Origin: Anaerolinea sp.
GTDB lineage: Bacteria; Chloroflexota; Dehalococcoidia; Tepidiformales; Tepidiformaceae
NCBI GenBank assembly: GCA_013822275.1
Contig: PNKC01000008.1
Span: forward strand, 1 to 64,000
Direction: 5' to 3'
Length of the DNA stretch: 64,000 nt
The notes under the pieces were generated by a model. That model was not told the origin of the DNA. It ran no database searches and saw only the letters and a program-made list of their open reading frames with translations. Shown piece after piece: positions 1 to 8,331 of this stretch (position 1 is its first letter; each line of letters begins with the position of its first letter). The position numbers and the translations under genes are program-made.

Positions 1-79
1 CCCTTATCGCCCGCGCGTTGATGGGACGAAGTGGCCAGTATCCGGCGACGGCCGCGGCCGCCGCGGATATCACGGGCAC
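1..79 (-). CDS. Possible 5' end of a gene running off the left edge
   Basis: A GTG codon at 79 opens a frame that reads without a stop to the window edge (26 codons, beginning VPVISAAAAAVAGYWPLR). A GGAGGA Shine-Dalgarno sequence at 88-93 lies 8 bases upstream, an ideal distance. It would be the next gene downstream of the aminotransferase on the same strand. The fragment is too short and alanine-rich to recognise, so the call rests only on the ribosome binding site and the open frame. Confidence 0.3.
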   Translation of the reverse strand, partial: MPVISAAAAAVAGYWPLRPINARAIR

Positions 80-170
80 ACTGGACTTCCTCCGTTACGC
101 CACGCGCACTGTCAGGCAATTCCCGGCGCCCCCCGGGCATGGCCACCAACTGGGAGAACCACTCGCCGCC

Positions 171-210
171 AATCGGCAATCGTGAATCGTGAATCGCCAA
201 GCGTGAATCG
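171..210. repeat. Short direct repeats (CGTGAATCG) after the aminotransferase stop
   Basis: The 9-mer CGTGAATCG occurs at 181-189, 188-196 (overlapping) and 202-210, with further AATCG units just to the left. The cluster sits directly against the stop codon of the aminotransferase gene (211-213). It could be slippage-derived repeat DNA; no hairpin or terminator is evident. Confidence 0.5.
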
Positions 211-1302
211 CTACGCCAGCCGGTTCACCGTCGCGGCGATGTACTCCACGTCCTCTGGCCCGAGCTGCGGGTGGATCGGCAAGGAGATGACGTGCTTCGC
301 GGCCTCTTCAGCCACCGGGAAGCTGCCCTCGCCGAAGCCCAGCTTCTGCATGATCGGCTGCTGGTGAATCGGGATGGGGTAGTGGACGGCGCACCCAACA
401 CCGGCCTCATTGAGCCGTTTCAGGAGGCCGTCACGGTCTTTGCTCACCCGGACCGTGTACTGGTGGAAAACGTGGCGGTCGCCTTCGCGCACTTTTGGCG
501 TCTCGACGCTCCGGATGAGCCGGGAAAGGCCCTCCGCGTTTGAAATGCGCGCCCTGTTCCAGTCTTCCAGGTAGCCGAGTTGAACCAGCCCGATGGCGCC
601 GTTCACGTCCTGCATGCGCCAGTTCAGGCCGAAATACTCGTGGATGTAGCGCTGTTCCTGGCCGTGGCTGCGGATGATCCGGCAGAGCCGCGCGACTTCG
701 TCGTCGTCCGTCGTGATGATGCCGCCTTCGCCGGTGGTCATGTTCTTCGTCGGGTAGAAGCTGAAGCAGCCGGTGCCAAACGCGCCGGCGCGGCGTCCCT
801 TGTGCTCGGCGCCATGCGCCTGGGCAGCGTCTTCCACCAGGGCAAGCTCGTTGTCTTCGCAGATTTCCGCGATCTCTTCGATGCGCGCTGGGTGGCCGTA
901 AAGGTGGACCGGCATCACAGCCTTCGTCCGGTCCGTGATCGCGTCTTCAAGCTGGTTAGGGTCCATATTCAGGTCGAAGGGGTCGATGTCCACGAACACC
1001 GGTGTTGCGCCACAGGCGATGATGCTCGTCGCGGTCGCGATGAAGCTGAAGGGCGTCGTGATCACTTCGTCACCCGCGCCCACGCCGTTCGCCTGGAGCG
1101 CGACGATGAGCGCCGCCGTGCCGCTGTTCACGCCGATCGCGTGCTTCGTGCCGATGTACTCCGCGAACGCCTTTTCGAACGCCTCGACGCGGCTTCCCTG
1201 GGCGAGCTGTCCGCTATCGAGGACCGCCATCACGGCACGCTTCTCTTCGTCACCGACCAGCGGCTTCGCGACGGGGATAAACGGGCGTTCGGTTGTTGTC
1301 AT
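211..1302 (-). CDS. DegT/DnrJ/EryC1/StrS family sugar aminotransferase
   Basis: PLP-dependent aminotransferase (363 aa) of the family that converts keto-sugar nucleotides to amino sugars for surface polysaccharides or antibiotics. The start at 1302 gives the usual N-terminus (MTTTERPFIPVAKP) and has an AAAGGA ribosome site; a longer frame to 1425 has no family-like N-terminus. The PLP lysine is K186 in FYPTKNMTTGEGG, the cofactor aspartate is in LVEDAAQAHG (D158), and the phosphate-binding NSGTAAL is at 59-65. Full family length. The sugar substrate cannot be told from sequence; the next gene on this strand is cut by the window edge. Confidence 0.93.
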   Translation of the reverse strand: MTTTERPFIPVAKPLVGDEEKRAVMAVLDSGQLAQGSRVEAFEKAFAEYIGTKHAIGVNSGTAALIVALQANGVGAGDEVITTPFSFIATATSIIACGATPVFVDIDPFDLNMDPNQLEDAITDRTKAVMPVHLYGHPARIEEIAEICEDNELALVEDAAQAHGAEHKGRRAGAFGTGCFSFYPTKNMTTGEGGIITTDDDEVARLCRIIRSHGQEQRYIHEYFGLNWRMQDVNGAIGLVQLGYLEDWNRARISNAEGLSRLIRSVETPKVREGDRHVFHQYTVRVSKDRDGLLKRLNEAGVGCAVHYPIPIHQQPIMQKLGFGEGSFPVAEEAAKHVISLPIHPQLGPEDVEYIAATVNRLA

Positions 1303-1594
1303 TCGGAGGTTCCTTTCGCTTCGAAACGGGGCGCGGTGTTGAGCCTGAGAACCGAGCGTAACAAGCGGTGGCGTTTGGCGCTGAAAACGCCGCGGGCCAG
1401 GGCGTTTTCTATCCGCGAGACACATCGTGGCCGCAATCTATCCTGGAAACCGGGCCTGCATCAGTTATGGGGCCAGCGAGTGGCATGCCAGCGGTGTAAG
1501 CTGGGCGGCGCAACGGACGGGCAAACCGGTGCGTCCGGACAGACTGTTGCCGGGGCATGCGCTGCTCGCCATAACCACGGAAAGAGGAAACACC

Positions 1595-2830
1595 ATGGCA
1601 ATCGACTTCGAAATCCCGGCAGAGGCGAAAGCGATCCGCGAGAAGGTGCGGAAGTTCGTCCAGGACGAGTGCATCCCCGCCGAGGAAAAGCTCATCGGCG
1701 GCGGCGGCGACTACAAGACGATCCTCGGCGAACTCCGCGGCAAGGCCCGCGCGCAGGGGCTCTGGTGCCCGTTCATCCCGAAGGAGTGGGGCGGCATGGG
1801 GCTCGGCCCGCTGGCCAATGCGCTGGTCCAGATGGAGACCGGCGAAAGCTACCTTGGCGCGCTGGCACTCAACACGCAGGGGCCGGACGACGCCACGATG
1901 CTCACGCTGCTCATCCATGGCACTGACTTCCAGAAGGAGAAGTTCCTCAAGCCCCTGCTCAACGGCGACAAGCGCATCTGCTATTCGATGACTGAAAAGG
2001 CCGCGGGTGCCGACGCCACCGGCATGCAGACCCGCGCCGTCCGTGATGGCGACAACTGGGTGCTCAACGGAGAGAAGTGGTTCAGCAGCGCGGCGAGCGT
2101 TGCCGACATCGCCGTCGTCATGGCGAAGACGGACCCGGACGCGCCCCGCCACCAGCAGTTCAGCACCTTCATCGTCGAACTGCCGAACCCCGGCTACCAG
2201 ATTGTGCGCGACATCAAGACCATGGCCATTGAGGGGCCGCTTTCGCACATCCTCGGTGGCGGCCACGCAGAGGTGCTTATCCAGGACCTGGTGGTGCCGG
2301 CGGAGAACCTGCTGGGCGGGCAGGGCCAGGGTTTCAACATGGGCCAGCACCGGCTGGCTTACGGCCGCCTGCGCCACGGCATGCACAACATCGCCATGGC
2401 CCAGCGCGCGCTCGACATGGCCACGAAGCACGTGACCGAACGCTCAACCTTCGGGCAGCCACTGTCGAATCGCCAGGGGGTCCAGTGGATGCTGGCCGAC
2501 TGTGCGAGCGAGCTGTACATGGCGCGGCTGATGCTCCTCCACATCGCCTACAAGGCGGAGCATGGGATGGACCTGCGCCAGGAGAACTCGATCGCCAAGG
2601 TGTTTCTCGCGCACATGGTCCACAAGGTGGTGGACACGGCGATCCAGCTGCACGGCGCGCTTGGCTACAGCCAGGACACGCCGCTCGCCCGCTGGTACAC
2701 CAGCATCCGCTCGCAGCGGCTGGTGGACGGCCCGGACGAAGTACATCGCTGGACGGTCGGCCGGAACGTGATCAAGGCCTATCAGCAGCACGGCACGACG
2801 GCCAGCGCAGCGGGCGGGGACTTGATCTAG
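1595..2830 (+). CDS. Acyl-CoA dehydrogenase family protein
   Basis: FAD-dependent acyl-CoA dehydrogenase (411 aa), oxidising acyl-CoA thioesters to enoyl-CoA and passing electrons to ETF. The start at 1595 has AGAGGA seven bases upstream and the usual N-terminus (MAIDFEIPAEAK); the frame is open further upstream without family similarity. Visible features are the CYSMTEKAAGADATGMQT flavin/substrate segment, the central beta domain (GEKWFSSAAS) and the C-terminal helical domain with ERSTFGQPLSNRQGVQ and LHGALGYSQDTPLARWY. It stands alone, divergent from the aminotransferase, so the substrate chain length is unknown. Confidence 0.95.
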   Translation: MAIDFEIPAEAKAIREKVRKFVQDECIPAEEKLIGGGGDYKTILGELRGKARAQGLWCPFIPKEWGGMGLGPLANALVQMETGESYLGALALNTQGPDDATMLTLLIHGTDFQKEKFLKPLLNGDKRICYSMTEKAAGADATGMQTRAVRDGDNWVLNGEKWFSSAASVADIAVVMAKTDPDAPRHQQFSTFIVELPNPGYQIVRDIKTMAIEGPLSHILGGGHAEVLIQDLVVPAENLLGGQGQGFNMGQHRLAYGRLRHGMHNIAMAQRALDMATKHVTERSTFGQPLSNRQGVQWMLADCASELYMARLMLLHIAYKAEHGMDLRQENSIAKVFLAHMVHKVVDTAIQLHGALGYSQDTPLARWYTSIRSQRLVDGPDEVHRWTVGRNVIKAYQQHGTTASAAGGDLI

Positions 2831-2847
2831 GCGACGCGACAAAGGCG

Positions 2848-2868
2848 GCTGGTGGATTTCCCGCCAGC
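2848..2868 (+). terminator. Weak hairpin after the acyl-CoA dehydrogenase
   Basis: An 8-bp stem (GCTGGTGG paired with CCGCCAGC, one G-T wobble) with a 5-base loop lies 18 bases after the stop codon. It is followed by TTCCC rather than a T run, so termination would be weak or factor-assisted. Confidence 0.4.
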
Positions 2869-3096
2869 TTCCCTGCTGAGTAGCACAGTGAGCCGTTGAC
2901 AATCCCGTGGTAGTGGACGAAACACTAGACTCGATGGGGCCCGCGGCGGCGGCGGCCGCGGCCGCTGAGTCCGGGACATCGGATGCAAGGTTCGCGAACG
3001 CGGTCGCCGGTGCGAAGTTGCCGGGCGTGCGCTAGATCCGATAATGACGACTGCGTATAGTACGCATGGAGTAGGGCAGCCTCCGCTGGCGGCGGC

Positions 3097-3102
3097 TACA
3101 GT
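3097..3102 (+). promoter_or_regulatory. -10 element TACAGT, leaderless start of the LuxR-type gene
   Basis: TACAGT ends six bases before the ATG at 3109, so transcription would begin at the start codon. No Shine-Dalgarno sequence precedes this ATG, which supports a leaderless mRNA. Confidence 0.55.
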
Positions 3103-3108
3103 GGGCCC

Positions 3109-4542
3109 ATGGCTCGCAGCGCGGCGGACGAACCGGATCTCAGGCTGATGCTCACACCCCGGCAGGAGGAGATCATCCGGCTCATCCAACGAGGTCTGAC
3201 GAACGGGCAAATCGCCGAGCTGCTCGGCCTCAGCCTCGACGGCGTCAAGTGGCACGTCCGCGAGATCCTCGCGCGGCTGGATGTGGAATCGCGCGAAGAG
3301 GCTGTTGCCGTCTGGCAGGACCAGCATCGTGCGACGGCCTGGGCGAAGCGCGTTATGCGCGGCCTCGTCCCGCTGGGTGTTGGCCTGCGCATTGGCGTGG
3401 CCGGGACGGCGCTGACCGGAGCCGTCGTTGGCGGCGGGATGATCATTGCGGCGCTCAGCAGCCCGGGCGGCTCCGTGGGGCCTGCTGGCGCCGTTGGGGA
3501 TGCGGTGACTTCGCCCACCTCTGTTTTCGCCGCGACCGCCTTCCCTACAGCGGACCCGGCGACGGCGTGCGTCGCCGGCGACCTCCTGATCGGCGGCGAC
3601 TCCAGAGTCGAAGGCGGAGCCGTCGTTTCCGAATTTCGCATCACAAAACCCCGCGGGTGCGACCTCACGGGTCCGATCGAGGCGTTCGTGGTCGAAGACG
3701 CCTCGGCGGGATTCCAGGGTGCGCGGCTGCTCACGGATCGAACGGGCCTGGTTGCGCCAGTGGGTACGGATCGCGTCTTCGTAACCGTCACCTGGCGGAA
3801 CTGGTGCCGCCCCGTCCCAACGCCGGCGCCGACAGCCCAACGGGTTCCTGGCGCCATTCCAGATCTCCCGCCTCCCAACCCTGTTTGGATGGCCTGGAGT
3901 GCGACGAGTGGCATCAACACCGGAGCCCTCTACCCCACCTGCGAGTCACCGGCCCTTCCAACAACGCTCAGCCTGGCGACGCGCGCGGAGCCCGACCCGC
4001 CAATCGTGCCGACACCGATTGTGGCCGCGCCGCAGATCGTGTCACCGGCTGACCTTGACCCGTTTGCGCGCTGGTTCGCGACGGTGGTGGGGGCACGCGA
4101 TGAGGCAGCACTCTCGGTGCTGGCGAAGCCCATGGACGTGACCTGCCCGGTTAGCGTCCCATCGGGGCCGGACCAGCGCTTCCCGCTCTGCAAAGAGGCT
4201 GTGGCCGGGCAGGTGCGGAGCGGTTTCGTCATGTCGCAGAGCGGACAGCTCGGTTCGGAAGAGCCATTCAAGGGGCGGCTAAACCAGGTCACCGCGGGGA
4301 GCGGCAACCTGCGGACTGCTGGTTGTGCGGTCGATACCCTCGCCTGCGAACGCTTTGTCGTTGTCTTTGAGGCGCTTCCTGCGAGCGGTCCCGGAAGCTA
4401 TCAGGCGTTCGTTTTCGAGGCCATTCAGGGCGTGGCGATCCTGCGTGGCATCTATCCGGGCGGTGGGGATCGCGGCACCGTCTTTGCGGGCGGCACCGGG
4501 AACACGCCATGGGGTGAGGTGGTGTTCGTGCCACTGCGTTGA
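3109..4542 (+). CDS. Membrane-anchored protein with N-terminal LuxR-type HTH
   Basis: A 477-aa protein. Residues about 15-65 form a GerE/LuxR-type helix-turn-helix (LTPRQEEIIRLIQRGLTNGQ, then IAELLGLSLDGVKWHVREIL). A hydrophobic segment at about 85-117 follows, and the remaining 350 residues have the composition of an exported domain (Pro/Thr-rich linker, scattered Cys). The likely topology is a cytoplasmic DNA-binding head and an outside domain, so it may sense an extracytoplasmic signal directly. The outer domain matches nothing I recognise. It is a single gene, convergent with the sulfur operon 31 bases away. Confidence 0.8.
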   Translation: MARSAADEPDLRLMLTPRQEEIIRLIQRGLTNGQIAELLGLSLDGVKWHVREILARLDVESREEAVAVWQDQHRATAWAKRVMRGLVPLGVGLRIGVAGTALTGAVVGGGMIIAALSSPGGSVGPAGAVGDAVTSPTSVFAATAFPTADPATACVAGDLLIGGDSRVEGGAVVSEFRITKPRGCDLTGPIEAFVVEDASAGFQGARLLTDRTGLVAPVGTDRVFVTVTWRNWCRPVPTPAPTAQRVPGAIPDLPPPNPVWMAWSATSGINTGALYPTCESPALPTTLSLATRAEPDPPIVPTPIVAAPQIVSPADLDPFARWFATVVGARDEAALSVLAKPMDVTCPVSVPSGPDQRFPLCKEAVAGQVRSGFVMSQSGQLGSEEPFKGRLNQVTAGSGNLRTAGCAVDTLACERFVVVFEALPASGPGSYQAFVFEAIQGVAILRGIYPGGGDRGTVFAGGTGNTPWGEVVFVPLR

Positions 4543-4573
4543 GCGCATGACGGGAGCCGCCCGCCTCGCTGCC

Positions 4574-5728
4574 CTACAGCCACCGCCGGAGCCAGTACTG
4601 TTCGAAGGCGATTTTGGCTGCGTGCCAGGCGCGGCCCGGGCGGTGCATCGCGACCGTTGGGACCGGGGAGGCGAAGAAGTCACCGCGGGCGAGGCCCGAT
4701 TTGCCTCCGCCCGTCTCCAGGAAGCAGGTGCCGTGGCCGTCGAAGGCCGCTTCCAGAAGGTCGCCGCGGATGCGCCGCGTGATGTTTTCGGCCACCACTT
4801 CGGCCTCCCCGTGGGCGAAGACGCCGGCCTTCGGCAGGAGGAGGCCGTTTTCCAGCGGGATGGCCGTGTTGTCGCCGATGGCATAGACGTTGCTCGCCCG
4901 CGTGCGCAACGTGGAGCGGTCGACCGGTATCCAGCCGCCGGGGCCTGCGAGCCCGCTGTTAGCGATGACCTCTGGCGGACGATGGGGAGGGATGACGACG
5001 GCGAGGTCGAAGGGCGCCGATTCGCCCGTGAACTGGACCGAGCCGGGCTGTACCGCTTCCAGCGTCGCACGCGGGTGGAACCCAATCCCGCGCGACGCAA
5101 GTTCAGCGGCAACGCTGTGGCCGGCAAACGGACCGGCGACCGGCAGTGGCAACGGCTCCGGCGTGTACATCTCGATCTGGGATGACTCGCGAAGCCCGCG
5201 ATCGCGGAGGAAGCCGTCGATCAGCATGGCCGTCTCGTACGGGGCCGCGGGGCACTTGTAGGGCATGGAAGCGATGGCCACCACGACCTTTCCCCCGCGA
5301 AACGCCGCGAGGGCGTCGCGGAGCCGCTCGGCCGAGGGCAGGTCGTAGGGGTGGAAGGTGTGCTCGGCGAGGCCAGGTATGCGCCCCGGATCCAACGACG
5401 CGCCAAGGGCAACCACCAGGTAGTCGTAGCCGATCGGCCCGGACTCGGTCTGCACCTCGGATGCCGCCGTGTCGATGCCCGTGACGCTGACGTGAGCGAC
5501 TTCGACGCCCCGCTTCAAGAAGCCTGAATAGTCGCGCGTGATGGTGCGCGGCTGGCGCTTCCCGACCATGAGCCAGAGCAGGGACGGCGCGAACGTGAAC
5601 GTGGCGGACCGTTCGACGAGAGTCACGCGCGCGTCGGTCCTAAGTTTCTGCTTGAGCCGCGTCGCGGCGACCTGACCGCCGATGCCGCCACCGAGCACGA
5701 CGACCCGTGGGAGATTGATCTCAGCCAT
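4574..5728 (-). CDS. SQR-like FAD/NAD(P)-dependent oxidoreductase
   Basis: A 384-aa flavoprotein of the sulfide:quinone oxidoreductase / flavocytochrome c family. It has an N-terminal FAD motif (VVVLGGGIGGQVAATRL), YDYLVVALGA, and the second FAD motif NVYAIGDNTAIPLENGLLLPK. Two cysteines stand where SQR redox cysteines are expected: C159 (YKCPAAPYE) and C335 (GTCFLETGGGKSG). An AGGAGG ribosome site precedes the ATG. It is last in an operon after ArsR-rhodanese and DsrE, 10 bases behind dsrE. The likely role is oxidation of sulfide or persulfide at the membrane, but the acceptor is unproven. Confidence 0.85.
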   Translation of the reverse strand: MAEINLPRVVVLGGGIGGQVAATRLKQKLRTDARVTLVERSATFTFAPSLLWLMVGKRQPRTITRDYSGFLKRGVEVAHVSVTGIDTAASEVQTESGPIGYDYLVVALGASLDPGRIPGLAEHTFHPYDLPSAERLRDALAAFRGGKVVVAIASMPYKCPAAPYETAMLIDGFLRDRGLRESSQIEMYTPEPLPLPVAGPFAGHSVAAELASRGIGFHPRATLEAVQPGSVQFTGESAPFDLAVVIPPHRPPEVIANSGLAGPGGWIPVDRSTLRTRASNVYAIGDNTAIPLENGLLLPKAGVFAHGEAEVVAENITRRIRGDLLEAAFDGHGTCFLETGGGKSGLARGDFFASPVPTVAMHRPGRAWHAAKIAFEQYWLRRWL

Positions 5729-5738
5729 TGCGGCCTCC

Positions 5739-6149
5739 TTAGAAGACGAGCACCCGCTCGCTTTCGGCTATCCAGGCGGCGAGGTCGGCCATGGTTGCCA
5801 TGATCGCCTCGGGGATGACTTCGCCCTGGCCGATGCCGCAGCGGTTGATGCAGGTTGTGCAGATCTTGACCCGGCCGCCCTTTGGCAGGAGGCCGCGGAG
5901 CATGGCCTGCAAATCGAACTCAGCGCCCTCCGGCATCGCGCCCTGGCGGACGACATCTATCGCGTCGTTCATGACGAAGATCCGCACCGGTGACTTGCGC
6001 TCCAAGAGGGTGGACGCCAGCCGCAGCGCGTTCCAGGTGGTGTCGCCATCGAACGGCGCGTGGCTAAGGACGATGAGGACCGTGGGCGGCGTCTCGGCCG
6101 GACCGCGGCCCGCAATCCGGGCAGACAGGGTTTTCAGTGAAGTGAGCAT
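5739..6149 (-). CDS. DsrE family sulfur-relay protein
   Basis: A small DsrE/DsrF-like protein (136 aa). It has a Rossmann-like start (TVLIVLSHAPFDGDTTWNAL), a FVMNDAI strand, and the cysteine motif KICTTCINRCGIGQGE, whose cysteines are candidates for carrying persulfide sulfur. The start at 6149 was chosen for its AAAGGA site and family-like length. It lies 11 bases after the ArsR-rhodanese gene and 10 bases before the SQR-like gene, so it probably passes sulfur between them. It could also be a peroxiredoxin-like DsrE protein of unknown acceptor. Confidence 0.85.
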   Translation of the reverse strand: MLTSLKTLSARIAGRGPAETPPTVLIVLSHAPFDGDTTWNALRLASTLLERKSPVRIFVMNDAIDVVRQGAMPEGAEFDLQAMLRGLLPKGGRVKICTTCINRCGIGQGEVIPEAIMATMADLAAWIAESERVLVF

Positions 6150-6160
6150 TGAATGTCCTT

Positions 6161-6820
6161 TCAGGCGGCCTGGAGTGGGAGGCCGGCCGCTTTCCACTCC
6201 GGGAAGCCGTCTTCGAGCCGGACGGCGGCGATGCCGCGGGCGCGCAACGCTGCCACCGCGTCAGCGGAGAGCATGCAGTAGGGCCCGCGGCAATAGGCGA
6301 CCACTTCCTTGCCGGCGGGGATGGTGGACAGCCTCGCTTCGAGTTGCTCGACCGGGATCGAGAGGGCGCCGGGGATGTGCCCTGCCCGGTATTCCGGCTC
6401 CGGGCGGACATCGACGAGCACGACCTCGCCGGTTCGCATCCTGGCGAGCAGTTCGTCCCGGCTCATCGGCAGGAGCGGGTCTCGCCCGGCGACCAGGTCG
6501 TCCACGATGCGGCCGAGTTCGGCGAGCTGTTCGCGCGCGAGGTCTCGCAGGGCGAACCAGAAACGGACCACGTGTTCGCCGGCGACGGCGTAATAGACAC
6601 GCGGCGGGTCTCGGCGCACGGCGGCAAGGCGGCATTCGGCCAGTATCCGAAGCTGGCGCGAGGTGTTCGAGATGCTCAGGCCGGCGGCTTCGGCGAGTTG
6701 CTCCACGGTCTGTTCACCCTGGCAGAGGCGGTCCATGAGCTTCAGCCGGCTGGGCGAGGAGAGGGCGTCCGTAATCCGCGCGAACTGCTGGAAGATGGAG
6801 TCCGATGCGTCTACTTTCAT
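6161..6820 (-). CDS. ArsR-family regulator fused to a rhodanese domain
   Basis: A 219-aa fusion. Residues about 10-95 are a winged-helix ArsR domain (LSSPSRLKLMDRLCQGEQTV, SISNTSRQLRILAECRL) with two cysteines, C33 and C63, possible thiol sensors. Residues about 125-215 are a rhodanese domain (VVLVDVRPEPEYRAGHIPGA) with active-site loop CRGPYCMLSAD. Such fusions repress sulfur-detoxification operons and are relieved by sulfane sulfur in related proteins; the same role here is inferred from the DsrE and SQR-like genes behind it. The start at 6820 lies eight bases after CATACT, and the palindrome TTGCGCAA at 6823-6830 overlaps this region as a candidate operator. Confidence 0.88.
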   Translation of the reverse strand: MKVDASDSIFQQFARITDALSSPSRLKLMDRLCQGEQTVEQLAEAAGLSISNTSRQLRILAECRLAAVRRDPPRVYYAVAGEHVVRFWFALRDLAREQLAELGRIVDDLVAGRDPLLPMSRDELLARMRTGEVVLVDVRPEPEYRAGHIPGALSIPVEQLEARLSTIPAGKEVVAYCRGPYCMLSADAVAALRARGIAAVRLEDGFPEWKAAGLPLQAA

Positions 6821-6822
6821 TA

Positions 6823-6841
6823 TTGCGCAAGTATGCAAGCA
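6823..6841 (-). promoter_or_regulatory. Promoter/operator of the sulfur operon
   Basis: Directly upstream of the ArsR-rhodanese ATG, the 8-bp palindrome TTGCGCAA lies inside a TTGC-N8-GCAA dyad and overlaps the hexamer CATACT, eight bases before the start codon. A repressor bound here would cover the -10 region. This is consistent with autoregulation, although the element has not been matched to a known operator. Confidence 0.45.
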
Positions 6842-6944
6842 ATCGCTCGCAACGTCAACGCAGCCAGTGGTCCATCCGGCCACCGGGCCCCAGAGGAGCC
6901 GGGGCGACCCACGCGCGCTCCACGATGACCCTGGTGCGGTTCGG

Positions 6945-8180
6945 CTACGGTGTCGCGGCTTCCGCGACCACCACCGGGAACGACTCCGTGGCCTCGCGGC
7001 TGGCGAGGCGCATCGTGTACACGGCGAGGCCGGTGAGGATGCTCGCGCCCATCAGCGGCGTTGAAGCGCGTTCGAGCCAGGTCAGGTCGCCCAGCAGGCT
7101 GACGACAAAGCCAACGAGGCCGATGTTCATCCCAAAGAACACGGCCTGGTCAGCGATGCGCCCCCGGCCATCCCGGCGGGCAACCACCAGGAGCAGGCCG
7201 AAGATGGCGTTGGTCAGGACACCAATGAACATCATGTGGTCGAGTGCCAGGAGTTGCTCCGTCGGGACGTTGTCGAAGTCGCCCTTGTGGCGGCCGGCGA
7301 GGTAGTTGATGAAGAGGATGTTGGCGACGATCGCCACGCCGGCGGCCACGGCGTAACGCGCGGGCGTGGGGGTCTTCCAATCGACGCGTTTCGCGGCGCC
7401 GAAGTGGCGGATGACGAAGATGACGACGCCGGCGAACTCGATCAGCGCTGCGATGGGCGCGAGCGGTTCGATCTCAAGGAGCAGCGAGAGCATGAGGAGG
7501 ATGCCGCCGATGAAGGGCAGCGCCATCTGTGCCGTGCCCAGGCGGCTCGCCTTGCGCAGGGTTGGCCACCCGAGGGCCCATTCGGCCAGGGCCATGCCCA
7601 CCGGGATGAGGAAACCGACGACCATGGTGGCGGGGTGCGCGTCTTCACCGCCAGACGGGAGGACGTTGCGGCCGGTGGCGATCTTGGTTGCGAGGAGGAC
7701 GCCGATCGCGCCGCCCGCCACGGATGTCGCCACCGCGGCGAGGAACCCGAGGTGGACCGTCGTGACCTCAACCGACCGGAGACGCCAGAGCACCCAGGCG
7801 AAGAAGCCGACGATGCTGGCAAAGGCAAAGCTGCCCATAACCGCGCGGCCTTCGGCGTAGGTGATGGCGAACGTCAATGCGAAGGCGGGGAGGGTGATGA
7901 TGGCCGCCAAGACAAGAGCGCGCGCAGCCCGCACCTGGCCGCGCGTGGCGGTGGCGCCGAACAGCCAGAGCGAGGCGGCGAAGACGCACATCGTGATCCA
8001 GCCGAGCGTGCCCGCGTGGACGTGTGAAAGGACGGTCTTGCGGCTGAAATCGACGATGTCCGTGCCGTTGAGGATGCCGATGACCACGGTCCAGACGAAG
8101 ACGACCATTGCAACTTGAAGGAGCAGGAGCACCTCGCGGCGGAGCGGATACTCTGTGGTTGCAGTAGCACGAGCGGCCAT
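6945..8180 (-). CDS. 12-TM protein resembling heme-copper oxidase subunit I / NorB
   Basis: A 411-aa polytopic membrane protein with about 12 predicted helices, the number seen in heme-copper oxidase catalytic subunits. Histidines lie inside helices: H53 and H55 in LSHVHAGTLGW, others in DAHPATMVVGF, TTVHLGF and LALDHMMFIG. The full oxidase signature (HPEVY, HHxxT) is absent, so it may be a diverged CcoN/NorB-like or NnrS-like heme protein rather than a canonical oxidase. GGGGGT precedes the ATG by five bases. It is on the same strand as, but 124 bases downstream of, the sulfur operon start, so it is probably transcribed separately. Confidence 0.65.
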   Translation of the reverse strand: MAARATATTEYPLRREVLLLLQVAMVVFVWTVVIGILNGTDIVDFSRKTVLSHVHAGTLGWITMCVFAASLWLFGATATRGQVRAARALVLAAIITLPAFALTFAITYAEGRAVMGSFAFASIVGFFAWVLWRLRSVEVTTVHLGFLAAVATSVAGGAIGVLLATKIATGRNVLPSGGEDAHPATMVVGFLIPVGMALAEWALGWPTLRKASRLGTAQMALPFIGGILLMLSLLLEIEPLAPIAALIEFAGVVIFVIRHFGAAKRVDWKTPTPARYAVAAGVAIVANILFINYLAGRHKGDFDNVPTEQLLALDHMMFIGVLTNAIFGLLLVVARRDGRGRIADQAVFFGMNIGLVGFVVSLLGDLTWLERASTPLMGASILTGLAVYTMRLASREATESFPVVVAEAATP

Positions 8181-8331
8181 CGGCCACCCCCTTGAATGGT
8201 GAGTCGAGCGGACTATACGGCGGCGTGGGCGCGCTCGCCAACGCTTCGCGGCGTGATATCAGCGCATTCTCACCAATGGAGTTTCACCACGGACGAACAG
8301 ACACTCGCCGCGAAGAAATCGACCCTGCGGC

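Noticed and set aside
580-1926. 448-codon plus-strand frame spanning aminotransferase and dehydrogenase
   Set aside because: Shadow of the two real genes with low-complexity Arg/Gly composition.
2896-2931. TTGACA and TAGACT before the LuxR-type gene
   Set aside because: The spacer is 24 bases, too long for a promoter; the TACAGT at 3097 is a better candidate.
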